Shown piece after piece: positions 7,788-15,911 of a DNA stretch of 23,832 bases (position 1 is the first letter of the stretch; every line of letters starts with the position of its first letter). This stretch comes from JAHJQZ01 sp963676075 (lineage in GTDB: Bacteria > Pseudomonadota > Alphaproteobacteria > Rhizobiales > Devosiaceae). A program made the translations under genes and the position numbers. Under the pieces are notes generated by a model. It was not told the DNA's origin, ran no database searches, and saw only the letters and a list, made by a program, of their open reading frames with translations. Where the stretch lies: the NCBI GenBank assembly GCA_963676075.2, contig CAXXNZ010000012.1, positions 1 through 23,832 of the forward strand, written 5' to 3'.

Positions 7788-9581
7788 TCACACCCGTTCG
7801 AGATACCGCCGCCAGCCACCAAGCGCCGAAATATCCTCTGCCCCGGCAGTTCCGGCGTCCTCGCAGATGAACCCCTTGACACTCGCCCCGTCGGAGAGCT
7901 GCACCGTGCCGATGCACAACGGCGACGGTATTCCCGCCAGGAAATCGCCGAAAGTCTTTTTCGGCAACGCCCAGACTTCAAGCGGGATAGCTGTGCCTCC
8001 TGTGTCCCGCCGCACCAGACCCGGACGCTTTGGCGGCCCGCCGGCCAGGGCGTAAAAGCCGTAGACAGGGGCTGTTTCCCCGGCAAACATGAACCGACCG
8101 CCCCGGTCCGTGATCTCACTATTGAGTGGCAGCCCAGACATGTGGGCGCCGACCAGAGCCACCGCAATCTCGTCATCATCCGCACGCGGCGACGCGGATT
8201 CCGGCTTAGCCAGCTCCCAACTGGTCGCCCCCAGCGCCACGCCTGAATGCTGGTGCAACTTGCTGGCAAGCGCGGCAATACTGCCGTCACGACCTGCAGC
8301 GGCCAGGAGCGTGACGCTGCCTGGCCGCCCGTCGCCGCGGACTGCCATCGGCACGGCGATTGCACACATATCCATGAGATTGACGAAATTTGTGTAGGTA
8401 CCAAGCTTTGAATTCGGCCCGATCGGATCGGCGTCAAGATCAGCGCGGCTGAAAAAGCGCGGGATCGTTGGCACGCACAGCATGTCGATGCCCTTGAGCA
8501 GCGGTTCGGCAGCACGCTTAAGGTCCATCAGCCGGTAATAGCCGTTGAAGGCATCGGCAGCGCTCAAGACCGCTGCCCCGCCGATGATCTTGTTGGTCAC
8601 CGGGAACAGCGCATCCGGCCGGCCAGCGATGAAGGCTTCGATGGCGGCATAACGCTCGGCCACCCAGGCCCCCTCGTACAGCATGTCGGCAATGGCATAG
8701 AGCACCGAGAAATCGAGCTCGACGACCTTGCCGCCGAGGCTGGCGACCGTTTCAACGGCCTGCGCGAAACTCTCGGCCTGAGCCTCGTCGCCGAAGAACT
8801 TGCGTGTTGCCAAATCGGGCACACCGATCGTGAATCTTGGTGTCAGCGTGCCAAGCGAAGGCTTTGGAAAAACACGCGAATAGGCGTCTTCTTCATCGTA
8901 TGCTGTAGCTGTTGAAAACGCCGCGAAGGCGTCCTCCACCGCTAGAGCAAACACCGAGATGGTGTCGAGCGTCCGGCAGGCCGGGACCATGCCCGTTGCC
9001 GACAGCGTGCCAAGGGTCGGCTTCAGCCCGACGATGTTGTTGAGCGCGGCGGGTACACGTCCCGACCCGGCGGTATCGGTGCCCAGGGCAAAGGGCACGA
9101 TACCCCGCGCCACCGCCACCGCCGAGCCGGAACTCGAGCCCCCCGGCACGATCTCCGGATCGATCGCATTGACCGGCACGCCGTAGGGCGAACGAACGCC
9201 GACAAGCCCGGTGGCGAACTGGTCGAGATTGGTCTTGCCGACAGGTATGGCGCCGGCTTGCCTGAGATGCGCAACGACAAAGGCATCGGCGTCGGGCCTG
9301 TAGGCATAGGCCGGACAGGCCGCGGTCGTCGGCATGCCGGCGACGTCGATATTGTCCTTGACCGCGAACGGCAGTCCCCAGAGCGGCTTTGTCTCGTCGA
9401 AGGCGCCGAGCGCCCGCGCTGCCGCAAGCGCCGCTTCCCTGTCGAGGTGAATGAACATCGCCGGATCATTCGCCGCCTCGATGCGCCGAAAAACCTCGTT
9501 CACGACCTCCTCGGGCGGGGTGCCGCCACGATAGGCGTCGCGAAGGGCGGAGAAGGTGAATGCGAGCGTTTCAATAGACAC
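7788..9581 (-). CDS. atzF: Allophanate hydrolase (AtzF/TrzF type)
   Basis: 597 residues from GTG 9581, matching the roughly 600 of AtzF. The enzyme hydrolyses allophanate (N-carboxyurea), giving ammonia and CO2 overall; it is cytoplasmic and is the last step of cyanuric acid, biuret and triuret breakdown. The amidase-signature Ser-cisSer-Lys triad is complete: K75 in FAVKDNID, S149 in PGGSSSGSAVAV, nucleophile S173 in GTDTAGSGR. A C-terminal domain of about 130 residues (VALVGAHMSGLPLN ... GGWRRYLERV) follows, as in full-length allophanate hydrolases. An upstream in-frame GTG at 9620 would overlap the cupin gene. GTG 9581 lies 2 nt after the cupin stop with AGGA 9 nt upstream, and I prefer it. 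It is the last gene of the operon. No biotin-carboxylase partner is present, so allophanate presumably comes from biuret rather than from urea carboxylation. Confidence 0.92.
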   Translation of the reverse strand: MSIETLAFTFSALRDAYRGGTPPEEVVNEVFRRIEAANDPAMFIHLDREAALAAARALGAFDETKPLWGLPFAVKDNIDVAGMPTTAACPAYAYRPDADAFVVAHLRQAGAIPVGKTNLDQFATGLVGVRSPYGVPVNAIDPEIVPGGSSSGSAVAVARGIVPFALGTDTAGSGRVPAALNNIVGLKPTLGTLSATGMVPACRTLDTISVFALAVEDAFAAFSTATAYDEEDAYSRVFPKPSLGTLTPRFTIGVPDLATRKFFGDEAQAESFAQAVETVASLGGKVVELDFSVLYAIADMLYEGAWVAERYAAIEAFIAGRPDALFPVTNKIIGGAAVLSAADAFNGYYRLMDLKRAAEPLLKGIDMLCVPTIPRFFSRADLDADPIGPNSKLGTYTNFVNLMDMCAIAVPMAVRGDGRPGSVTLLAAAGRDGSIAALASKLHQHSGVALGATSWELAKPESASPRADDDEIAVALVGAHMSGLPLNSEITDRGGRFMFAGETAPVYGFYALAGGPPKRPGLVRRDTGGTAIPLEVWALPKKTFGDFLAGIPSPLCIGTVQLSDGASVKGFICEDAGTAGAEDISALGGWRRYLERV

Positions 9582-9583
9582 AG

Positions 9584-9925
9584 CTACGGGTCCTGAAGAA
9601 TTTCGACGGGCTTGGTCCACTGGATGAGGACGACGCAGCCGGTTTTCGAGGTAACGGAATGGATGGAACCGGGCGGATTGATCGCCAGGGTTCCGGCTTC
9701 ATAACTGCCGTATTCGTCCGACTGCGCCCCTTCGAGCACCAGCACGGTTTCGAGGTCGCGATGGCGATGGCGCGGCACCGAGGCGCCCGGCTGATAGCGC
9801 AACAGCGCCACCTCCGGCTCGCCGGTAACGAGACGGCAGATCTCTACGCCGTCGCGGAACGGTTCGAAATCGAGCTCGCGCCAGCCGCCGGCAATCAGCG
9901 CGGTGAAGTGGAACGGATCAGCCAT
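9584..9925 (-). CDS. Small ChrR-like cupin protein of unknown function
   Basis: 113 residues forming a single cupin fold. The metal-binding pattern is visible: PRHRHRDLETVLVLEG gives H53, H55 and E59, and NPPGSIHSV gives H89, the typical three-His/one-Glu set. The spacing and the DEYGSYEAGTLAINPPGS block resemble the ChrR cupin of anti-sigma factors, but no sigma-binding N-terminal domain is present. The start is ATG 9925, which overlaps the stop of the upstream cysteine hydrolase by 8 bp and has GAGG 6 nt before it. A further in-frame ATG at 9970 lies well inside that gene. Sitting between a triuret-hydrolase-like gene and allophanate hydrolase, it may be a metal-dependent accessory, a ring-opening or isomerising enzyme, or a substrate sensor. 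Sequence alone does not decide. Confidence 0.85.
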   Translation of the reverse strand: MADPFHFTALIAGGWRELDFEPFRDGVEICRLVTGEPEVALLRYQPGASVPRHRHRDLETVLVLEGAQSDEYGSYEAGTLAINPPGSIHSVTSKTGCVVLIQWTKPVEILQDP

Positions 9926-10586
9926 GAAGGGCCTCGAGAATATCGGTGGTCGGGGCGGCCCAGCCGACAATAGCGCCCTGGGCGGTGATCATGGCGATGG
10001 CTGCCTGCTTGAACGCCTCGAAATAGCTTTCGGTGGCATCTTCGGCGAGCACGCACTCGTAGCCGCGATCATTGGCTTCGCGCATCGTCGTTTGTACACA
10101 AACCTCGGTGGTAACCCCGCCAAAGATCAGTTGCGAGATGCCCTTTTCCGTCAGCACTTCGCCAAGGCCGGTGGCGTAGAAAGCTCCTTTGCCCGGCTTG
10201 TCGATGACCGTTTCGCCCTCGATCGGATAAAGCTCGGGCACGATGTCCGCGCCCGGTTCGCCGGCAATCAGGATCCGCCCCATCCGGCCGGGATCGCCGA
10301 TCCGGGCTGCGGGACCGCCGCGGTCGCGCTTGGCCGGCGGCAGATCGGAAAGGTCCGGCTTGTGGCATTCGCGGGTGTGGATGACCGGCAGACCGAGGTC
10401 GCGGAAACCGGCGATCAGTTTGGCGACGGCCGGCACGATGGCCTGAAGTCGCGACACGTCATTGCCGAGACTTTCGCCGAACCCGCCCGGCTCGACGAAA
10501 TCGCGCTGCATGTCGATAACGATCAGGGCGCATTTGCCCGGATCAAGATCGATGGCGAAGGGCTTTGCCGCGAGCTTTGCCATCAT
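9918..10586 (-). CDS. Isochorismatase-fold cysteine hydrolase, BiuH paralogue; triuret hydrolase candidate
   Basis: 222 residues of the cysteine hydrolase (isochorismatase-like) family. The catalytic triad is D25 in LIVIDMQRDF, K130 in VIDKPGKGAF and C163 in TTEVCVQTTMREANDRG. A glutamine equivalent to the substrate-gating Gln of biuret hydrolase is at Q203 (TAQGAIVGW). It clearly shares descent with the BiuH encoded 1.6 kb upstream, including the GEPG, IDKPGKG and REANDRG blocks, but differs in the pocket regions (GGPAARIGDPGRMG against WRSQQIGAGIGDAGPCG). A triuret hydrolase (TrtA) that is a BiuH homologue and feeds biuret to BiuH is known, and the position next to biuH and atzF suits this. 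N-carboxybiuret, N-formylbiuret or a ureido acid are other possible substrates. Its ATG overlaps the ATPase stop (ATGATG). Confidence 0.85.
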   Translation of the reverse strand: MMAKLAAKPFAIDLDPGKCALIVIDMQRDFVEPGGFGESLGNDVSRLQAIVPAVAKLIAGFRDLGLPVIHTRECHKPDLSDLPPAKRDRGGPAARIGDPGRMGRILIAGEPGADIVPELYPIEGETVIDKPGKGAFYATGLGEVLTEKGISQLIFGGVTTEVCVQTTMREANDRGYECVLAEDATESYFEAFKQAAIAMITAQGAIVGWAAPTTDILEALHG

Positions 10587-12148
10587 GCGTGCCCCGCCAT
10601 GCGCCGGCCAATCTCGCCGATATCGGCACTCTCGATCGGGGTTTCATAGGCAATGCGGCCCTCGGACATCACCAGCACCCGGTCGCTCAGTTCGAGAATT
10701 TCGTCGAGGTCCTCGCTGATCAGCAACACGGCTGTGCCGGCGTTGCGCGCCGCCATGATGCGGGCGCGGATATCGGCAACGGCGGAGAAATCGAGGCCGA
10801 AACAGGGGTTTGACACAACGAGCAGATCGACGTCGCCGCTCAGTTCCCGCGCCAGCACCGCGCGCTGCACATTGCCGCCCGACAGTGCCGCGATTGGCGC
10901 ATCGAGCGAGGCGGTCTTGACGTTGAAGCTTGAGACCAGCTCGGCGCCGCGCCGGCGCGTCTCGCCGGTGTCGAGCCAGAACCGCTCCCTGCCGCTGCCA
11001 TTGATGGTGTCGAAAGAGCGAAAAGCGATGTTTTCGGCAACGCTCATGCGCGGCGCGCAGGCATTACGCAATGGCTCCTCGGGAAGATAGCGCACGTCGT
11101 TCTCGCGGCATTCGGCCCGCGTCGCGGAGAACGGCCTGTCCTTGACCAGGATCGTCCCGGCTGCCGTCGGGCGCTGACCGGTGAGGATTTCCATCAGCTC
11201 CATCTGGCCGTTGCCGGAAATACCGGCGATGCCGACGATCTCACCGGACTTGACGGTCAGCGCATCGATGGAAATGGGCTTGAGCCCGGAGCGGTCCGTG
11301 GCCTTGACGCCCGTGACCGACAGCACCGGACTGCCGGTATTGGCGACACGGGCGGCGGACTTGGTCAGCTCCTTTTCGCCGATCATCATCGCCGCCATTT
11401 CATCGGTCGTCAGCTCCCCAACCTTGCCACCGCCGACATGGACGCCGCGCCTGAGGATCGAAACCTCGTCGGCAAAGGCGGTGACCTCGCGGAACTTGTG
11501 GGAGATCATCAGGCAGGTCAGCGTGCCGGCCTCGGTTAGCCCGCGCACCATGCCAAGCAGTTCGTCGGCTTCCGATGGCGTCAGCACCGACGTCGGCTCA
11601 TCAAGGATCAGGAACCGCCGGCCTAGATAAAGCTGTTTCAGCAATTCGAGCTTCTGCTTTTCGCCCGCAGCCAGCCGCGCCACCGGCACATCGAGCGGCA
11701 CGGAGAATGGCATGGTATCCATGAAGGCAGCGAGATCGGCCTTTTCCTTTTGCCAGTTGACCACCGCCGACACGTCGGCGCGCGAGATGACAAGGTTCTC
11801 GGCGGCGGTCAGCGATGGCACCAGGGTGAAATGCTGGTAGACCATACCGAGGCCGAGCTCATGGGCGGCGCGCGGGTCGGCGATGGCGGCTTCAAAACCA
11901 TTGATCAGCATCTGGCCGGCGGTGGGGCGGTAGAACCCCATCATGCATTTGACCAGCGTCGATTTCCCCGCCCCGTTTTCGCCGAGAAGCGCATGAAACG
12001 TACCTGCCTTCACGTCGATCGAGACGTTGTCGAGCGCGGTGAAGCTACCGAAGCGCATGGTCATGCCGAAAGTCGACACACCGATGGCCCCGGTCTGGGG
12101 TGCGAGGCGGAAGTCGGCCTGTTTTGGTACGCCGCCAAGACCGTTCAT
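10583..12148 (-). CDS. BMP-type ABC transporter ATPase with two fused nucleotide-binding domains
   Basis: 521 residues, the usual size for the double ATPase of sugar- and nucleoside-type (YufO-like) importers. NBD1 is canonical: Walker A GENGAGKST (56-64), signature region RLAAGEKQK, Walker B FLILDEPTS (179-187) and a switch histidine in MISHKF. NBD2 is degenerate in the way common to this family: GISGNGQME lacks the P-loop lysine, the signature is LSGGNVQRA, and the Walker B position reads LLVVSNPCFGLDF without the catalytic acid. It energises uptake with the two permeases and the BMP binding protein. Unusually, it is separated from them by the formamidase and biuH genes. Its N-terminus begins MNGLGGVPK, very like the formamidase (MNGLGGLNK). 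Start and stop both overlap neighbours (TGATG and ATGATG), arguing for translational coupling. Confidence 0.93.
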   Translation of the reverse strand: MNGLGGVPKQADFRLAPQTGAIGVSTFGMTMRFGSFTALDNVSIDVKAGTFHALLGENGAGKSTLVKCMMGFYRPTAGQMLINGFEAAIADPRAAHELGLGMVYQHFTLVPSLTAAENLVISRADVSAVVNWQKEKADLAAFMDTMPFSVPLDVPVARLAAGEKQKLELLKQLYLGRRFLILDEPTSVLTPSEADELLGMVRGLTEAGTLTCLMISHKFREVTAFADEVSILRRGVHVGGGKVGELTTDEMAAMMIGEKELTKSAARVANTGSPVLSVTGVKATDRSGLKPISIDALTVKSGEIVGIAGISGNGQMELMEILTGQRPTAAGTILVKDRPFSATRAECRENDVRYLPEEPLRNACAPRMSVAENIAFRSFDTINGSGRERFWLDTGETRRRGAELVSSFNVKTASLDAPIAALSGGNVQRAVLARELSGDVDLLVVSNPCFGLDFSAVADIRARIMAARNAGTAVLLISEDLDEILELSDRVLVMSEGRIAYETPIESADIGEIGRRMAGHA

Positions 12149-12822
12149 CAGAGCACCGCGATCAGGTCTTGCGAATTGCAGACGGCGCCGAACACCCCGC
12201 CCTGCATCTTGACCATCTTGATGGCCGCGTCATGGTTGCCCTTGTCGGTGGCGCCGCAGCAATCCTCGAGCAGCAGGCACTCGAAGCCGCGGTCGTTGGC
12301 CTCGCGCATGGTGGTGTGGACGCAAACGTCGGTGGTGATGCCGGTCAGGATGATGTTGTCGATGCCGCGCGTTCTCAGCATCAACTCGAGATCGGTGGCG
12401 CAGAACGATCCCTTGCCCGGCTTGTCGATGATCGGCTCACCATCAATCGGATAAAGCTCGTCGATGATGTCCCAGCCCGGCTCGCCGCGCACCAGAATGC
12501 GCCCGCATGGACCGGCATCGCCGATTCCGGCGCCGATCTGCTGTGACCGCCAGCGCTTGTTCGGTGGCAGGTCACTGAGGTCGGAACGATGCCCCTCGCG
12601 GGTGTGGATGATGTGGTAGCCCTTCTCGCGCATCGCAGCGAGCACTGCCTTGATCGGTTCGATCGGGGCGCGGGTCAGCGAGATGTCATAGCCCATCTTG
12701 TCGACATAGCCGCCCTCACCGCAGAAATCGGTCTGCATGTCGATGATGATCAGGGTGGTGTTCTCGGGCCGCAAATCGCCGTTCCACGGCCAGGCATAGG
12801 GGTCCGCAGCGAGCTTGGTCAT
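12148..12822 (-). CDS. biuH: Biuret hydrolase (biuret amidohydrolase), cysteine hydrolase family
   Basis: 224 residues. It converts biuret to allophanate and ammonia in the cytoplasm. The protein agrees closely along its length with my memory of the structurally studied Rhizobium leguminosarum BiuH (DPYAWPWNGDLRP, IIIDMQTDFCGEGGYVDKMGYD, IGDAGPCGRIL, LLLEDCCGATD). The triad D28, K134 and C167 and the gating Q207 fall at a constant offset of eight from D36, K142, C175 and Q215 reported for that enzyme. This is the best-supported substrate assignment in the operon. The start ATG overlaps the formamidase stop (ATGA) and the stop overlaps the ATPase start, so it sits between a formamidase and a transporter component. 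The alternatives (nicotinamidase, ureidoacrylate hydrolase RutB, N-carbamoylsarcosine hydrolase) fit the sequence less well. Confidence 0.92.
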   Translation of the reverse strand: MTKLAADPYAWPWNGDLRPENTTLIIIDMQTDFCGEGGYVDKMGYDISLTRAPIEPIKAVLAAMREKGYHIIHTREGHRSDLSDLPPNKRWRSQQIGAGIGDAGPCGRILVRGEPGWDIIDELYPIDGEPIIDKPGKGSFCATDLELMLRTRGIDNIILTGITTDVCVHTTMREANDRGFECLLLEDCCGATDKGNHDAAIKMVKMQGGVFGAVCNSQDLIAVL

Positions 12823-13835
12823 TCGGCTGCCTCCGACTTGGTTTCGCCGTAGCGGCGCGTGGGCTTTTCAAATCCGCAGGAAGTGCCGTCGGTCACGGCG
12901 ACCTCCTCTTCCCAGGGCAGGCGATAGTTGCCGGCGACCAGGTCCTGCATGAAGGTGTAGGGGCAATCACCCGCGCCGCCTTCGACGGCGACGAAGCCGC
13001 GATGGCCGAGCTGGTAGATGTTGTTTTCGACACCCCAGCCCTTGCGCGCCTCGCGCACCAGATCCGGACGGACTTCGGCGGTGATGATCTCGTCAGGACG
13101 CCCCGTCGTGCCGTGGGCGATGACCGAGCCGTCGAAATTGACGATCATCCCCTCGCCCATCGAGTCGAACGTGCCGTCCGAGCCGCACATGCAGACATTG
13201 GCCGTGACCATCAGGTTCTGGAACGAATTGGCCTGGTTGGTGAAGCGCCAGGATTGGCGGATCGGTGCGGTGTAGCCGGCGGTCCTCAGCATGATCTCGG
13301 CGCCCTTGTAGGCGGCCTCGCGCGCCATTTCCGGGAACATGCCGTCATGGCAGATGATGAGAGACAGCTTGCAGCCTTTAGGACCATCGATGACCGGGAT
13401 GCCGAGATCCCCCGGCTCCCACGGTTCGACCGGCACCCAAGGATGGAGCTTGCGATAGTAGAGCCGGATCTCGCCCTCATCGTCGATGATGATGCCGGAA
13501 TTGTAGGGGTTGCCGCCGGGGTTCAGTTCCATGATGGAAAAACAGCCCCAGATGGCGTTGTCGACGCAGGCCTGTTTGAACGCCGCGACTTCCGGGCCAT
13601 CGATCGTGCACATGATCTCGGGATTGGTGTCCATCGACAGGCCATGCAACGCGTATTCGGGAAAGACGACGAGATCCATGCCGGCCACATTGCGCCGCGC
13701 CTTGCCGACCATTTCGACGATCTTTTGCGTCTGCGCCGCGAGATCGGCCTTGGTCACCGTCACCGGCAGCTGCAATTGCACCAGCCCGATGACGACGCCG
13801 TTTTCCGATTTGTTGAGACCGCCTAGCCCATTCAT
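12819..13835 (-). CDS. amiF: Formamidase (nitrilase superfamily, AmiF type)
   Basis: 338 residues, close to the 334 of Helicobacter pylori AmiF, which hydrolyses formamide to formate and ammonia. The nitrilase-fold catalytic residues align: E60 in VVFPEYALHG, K129 in YYRKLHPW, a second glutamate E137 in VPVEPWEPGDLG and C162 in LIICHDGMFPE. Further family blocks are IMELNPGGNPYNSGIIIDD, AREAAYKGAE, WGVENNIYQLGHRG and DGTSCGF. The MNGLGGLNKS start is typical of proteobacterial formamidases. ATG 13835 has AGGTG 8 nt upstream and lies 10 bp after the second permease gene; the stop overlaps biuH. Inside a biuret operon it may deal with formamide, or with a formyl group carried by the imported compound. 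An aliphatic amidase (AmiE) is less likely, given the formamidase-type N-terminus and length. Confidence 0.92.
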   Translation of the reverse strand: MNGLGGLNKSENGVVIGLVQLQLPVTVTKADLAAQTQKIVEMVGKARRNVAGMDLVVFPEYALHGLSMDTNPEIMCTIDGPEVAAFKQACVDNAIWGCFSIMELNPGGNPYNSGIIIDDEGEIRLYYRKLHPWVPVEPWEPGDLGIPVIDGPKGCKLSLIICHDGMFPEMAREAAYKGAEIMLRTAGYTAPIRQSWRFTNQANSFQNLMVTANVCMCGSDGTFDSMGEGMIVNFDGSVIAHGTTGRPDEIITAEVRPDLVREARKGWGVENNIYQLGHRGFVAVEGGAGDCPYTFMQDLVAGNYRLPWEEEVAVTDGTSCGFEKPTRRYGETKSEAAE

Positions 13836-13845
13836 TTGTCTGCAC

Positions 13846-14766
13846 CTATTTCGTGATGGAGAGTTCGCCCGGCGCCGAACTCATCGCCCGCGTGGTGGAA
13901 CTGGTTGCGATGAGAAGCCCGAGAGTGAGGACGTAAGGGGCGGCGTAAAACAGGTAATAGCCCTGCGTGACGCCAACCGATTGCAGCGCTGGCCCGAGCG
14001 CGCCCGCGCCGCCGAACAGCAGCGCCGCCCAGAAGCAGTTGATCGGGTTCCAGCGGGCGAAAATCACCAGCGCCACAGCCATGAGCCCCTGCCCCGACGA
14101 TATACCCTCGTTCCAAGAGCCCGGATAATAGAGCGACAGATAGGCCCCGCCGACGCCGGCCAATGCACCGCCGACCCCGGTCGCCAGAAGTCGGACGAGG
14201 TTGATGTTGATGCCCAAGGCTCGGGCCGCGTCCGAACTGTCGCCGACAACGCGGACGATGAGGCCAATTTTCGTCGCCCGGAACATCCAGGCCATGGCGA
14301 CGGCGAGGACGATGCCGATAAGGAACAGGACATTGACCCTCAGGGCCGCCTCGACTTGCGGAATATCGCTCCAGAAGCCGAAGGGTATGGCCGGCAGGTC
14401 AGGGGCGACCGGCTGGACATAGGGCTTGCCGAAAAAGAACGCGAGACCGGTTCCGAGCAGCATCAGGGCGATACCGATGGCGATATCGTTAACCTTCGGG
14501 AGCTTGCAGATGAACCCGTGAAACAGCCCGAACAGCAGCCCTGCAAAGCCGGCGGCCAGAACGCCGAGCCAAGCGTTGTCGGTGTGAAAGGCGACGGCGT
14601 AGCCACTCATCGCTCCGAAAACCAGTGTCCCTTCCAGACCGAGATTGATGCGTCCGGAACGCTCGGTCAGGGCTTCCCCGATCGAAACGAAAATGAACGG
14701 CGTCGAGACGCGGATGGCGCCGCCGAGAACGGCAAGCGGTACGCCCCAGAACCCGATATCGGTCAT
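13846..14766 (-). CDS. BMP-type ABC transporter permease, second subunit (YufQ-like)
   Basis: 306 residues, nearly all hydrophobic helices, as expected for the shorter membrane subunit of a nucleoside-type importer. Family marks are IGEALTERSGRINLGLEGTL near residue 30, KLPKVNDIAIGIALMLLGTGLAF, the cytoplasmic coupling loop ATKIGLIVRVVGDSSDAARALGIN and GGALAGVGGAYLSL. The start is ATG 14766, overlapping the stop of the first permease (ATGA). The same frame stays open far upstream across the first permease, but that part is an out-of-frame reading and not protein. The GDSSDAARALGIN loop is where the subunit should contact the double ATPase encoded at 10583-12148. The substrate is inferred only from context. 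Confidence 0.92.
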   Translation of the reverse strand: MTDIGFWGVPLAVLGGAIRVSTPFIFVSIGEALTERSGRINLGLEGTLVFGAMSGYAVAFHTDNAWLGVLAAGFAGLLFGLFHGFICKLPKVNDIAIGIALMLLGTGLAFFFGKPYVQPVAPDLPAIPFGFWSDIPQVEAALRVNVLFLIGIVLAVAMAWMFRATKIGLIVRVVGDSSDAARALGININLVRLLATGVGGALAGVGGAYLSLYYPGSWNEGISSGQGLMAVALVIFARWNPINCFWAALLFGGAGALGPALQSVGVTQGYYLFYAAPYVLTLGLLIATSSTTRAMSSAPGELSITK

Positions 14767-15869
14767 GCGCGCCTCCACAATTCGGGTTGGAACAGCTTGA
14801 ACCGGCCGATCAGCGTCTCGCTCAAGAGCACGGCGACGAACACCATGCCTTCGAAGACGACGATCGTCGCATCGGGCAGGTCCATGCGCCGCTGGATGAG
14901 ACCGCTTGACGCCTCGAACCCGGCGAACAGGATCGAGACGGGAATGATGGCCAACGCGTTGTGGCGGGCGAGGAAGGCGATGAGGATGCCGGTATAGCCA
15001 TAACCGGCGACAAGCGCGGCATTGGCGCTGCCCTGCACCGCCGCGACCTCGAACATGCCGGCAAGACCGGCGCAGGCTCCACCAAGGGCGGTGAACCCGA
15101 TCATCAGCAGGCCGGTCGGCAGGCCTTGAACCTGAGCCGCCTTGACGTTGCCGCCGACGATGCGGGCGGCAAACCCCCATGTGGTCCGCTCGATCAGCAC
15201 CCAGCAGACGATACAGGCGATAATGCCGGCAGCCAGTCCCCAATGCACGCCGAGACCGGGGATTTCGCCGACGTGATAGACCTCGGGCAAAGGGGCGGTC
15301 GATGGCTTGTTGAGGCTGGCGGGGTCGCGGAACGGCCCTTCGACCAGATGGTTCATCAAGGCGATGGCGATATAGGCCATCAAAAGGCTCGAAATCGTCT
15401 CGTTGACGCCCTTGAGATTGCGCAGGGCGCCGACCGTGCCGATCCAGATGCCGCCGACGATCATCGCGGCAAGCGCCATCGACACGATGCCGATGGGACC
15501 GGGCAGGCCGGGAAACGCCATCGAAAAGGCACCGGCAGCGACACCGCCGAGAACGATGGCGCCCTCTCCGCCGATGACGATCAATCCCAGTCGGGCCGGC
15601 AAGGCGACGCACAGCGCCGCAAACAGCAGCGGCGCGGCGCGCGAGAGTGTGTTGGTCCACGAGAATGCCGTGCCGAACCCTGCCTTGTAGACATAGGCAA
15701 AAAAGTCGGCGGGCGATTTGCCGACCAAGAGAAGAAAGACCGAGAAGATTATTCCGCCGGCAAAAAGCGCGCCAAGCGGCAGGACGACGCCTTCCGAACG
15801 CCGGGCGAGGGTTTCGACCCACGCCCGGTTGGAATGCGCAGCGGTGAGGCCGGCGGTCTCAGCAGTCAT
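14763..15869 (-). CDS. BMP-type ABC transporter permease, first subunit (YufP-like)
   Basis: 368 residues with about ten membrane helices after a 30-residue cytoplasmic N-terminus. Family marks include LSRAAPLLFAALCVALPARLG, NIGGEG-like LIVIGGEGAIVLGG, GVNETISSLLMAYIAIALMNHLVEGPFRDP and the coupling loop TTWGFAARIVGGNVKAAQVQGL. It forms the transmembrane channel together with the shorter permease encoded immediately downstream (4-bp overlap). The start is ATG 15869, 42 bp after the binding-protein gene, with an AAGAGAA stretch upstream. A close family relation to YufP-type purine nucleoside permeases fits a flat, nitrogen-rich small ligand such as triuret or a triazine ring, but this is inference. 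Confidence 0.92.
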   Translation of the reverse strand: MTAETAGLTAAHSNRAWVETLARRSEGVVLPLGALFAGGIIFSVFLLLVGKSPADFFAYVYKAGFGTAFSWTNTLSRAAPLLFAALCVALPARLGLIVIGGEGAIVLGGVAAGAFSMAFPGLPGPIGIVSMALAAMIVGGIWIGTVGALRNLKGVNETISSLLMAYIAIALMNHLVEGPFRDPASLNKPSTAPLPEVYHVGEIPGLGVHWGLAAGIIACIVCWVLIERTTWGFAARIVGGNVKAAQVQGLPTGLLMIGFTALGGACAGLAGMFEVAAVQGSANAALVAGYGYTGILIAFLARHNALAIIPVSILFAGFEASSGLIQRRMDLPDATIVVFEGMVFVAVLLSETLIGRFKLFQPELWRRA

Positions 15870-15911
15870 GACGGTTCTCTTCGCTTTGAAAGGCCTTCAC
15901 CATCAAACCGG

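Noticed and set aside
12148..12822. Reading biuH as nicotinamidase or RutB
   Set aside because: The catalytic and gating residues fall at a constant offset from known biuret hydrolase, and the allophanate hydrolase in the same operon supports biuret as substrate.
13510..14997. A 495-codon plus-strand frame
   Set aside because: It is antisense to formamidase and the second permease; the composition is Arg/Asp/Gly-rich with no recognisable domain.
13846..15822. A 658-codon open frame on the minus strand
   Set aside because: Only its last 306 codons (from ATG 14766) are protein-like. The first half reads Arg/Pro-rich nonsense across the first permease gene in another frame, so it is not a fusion protein.
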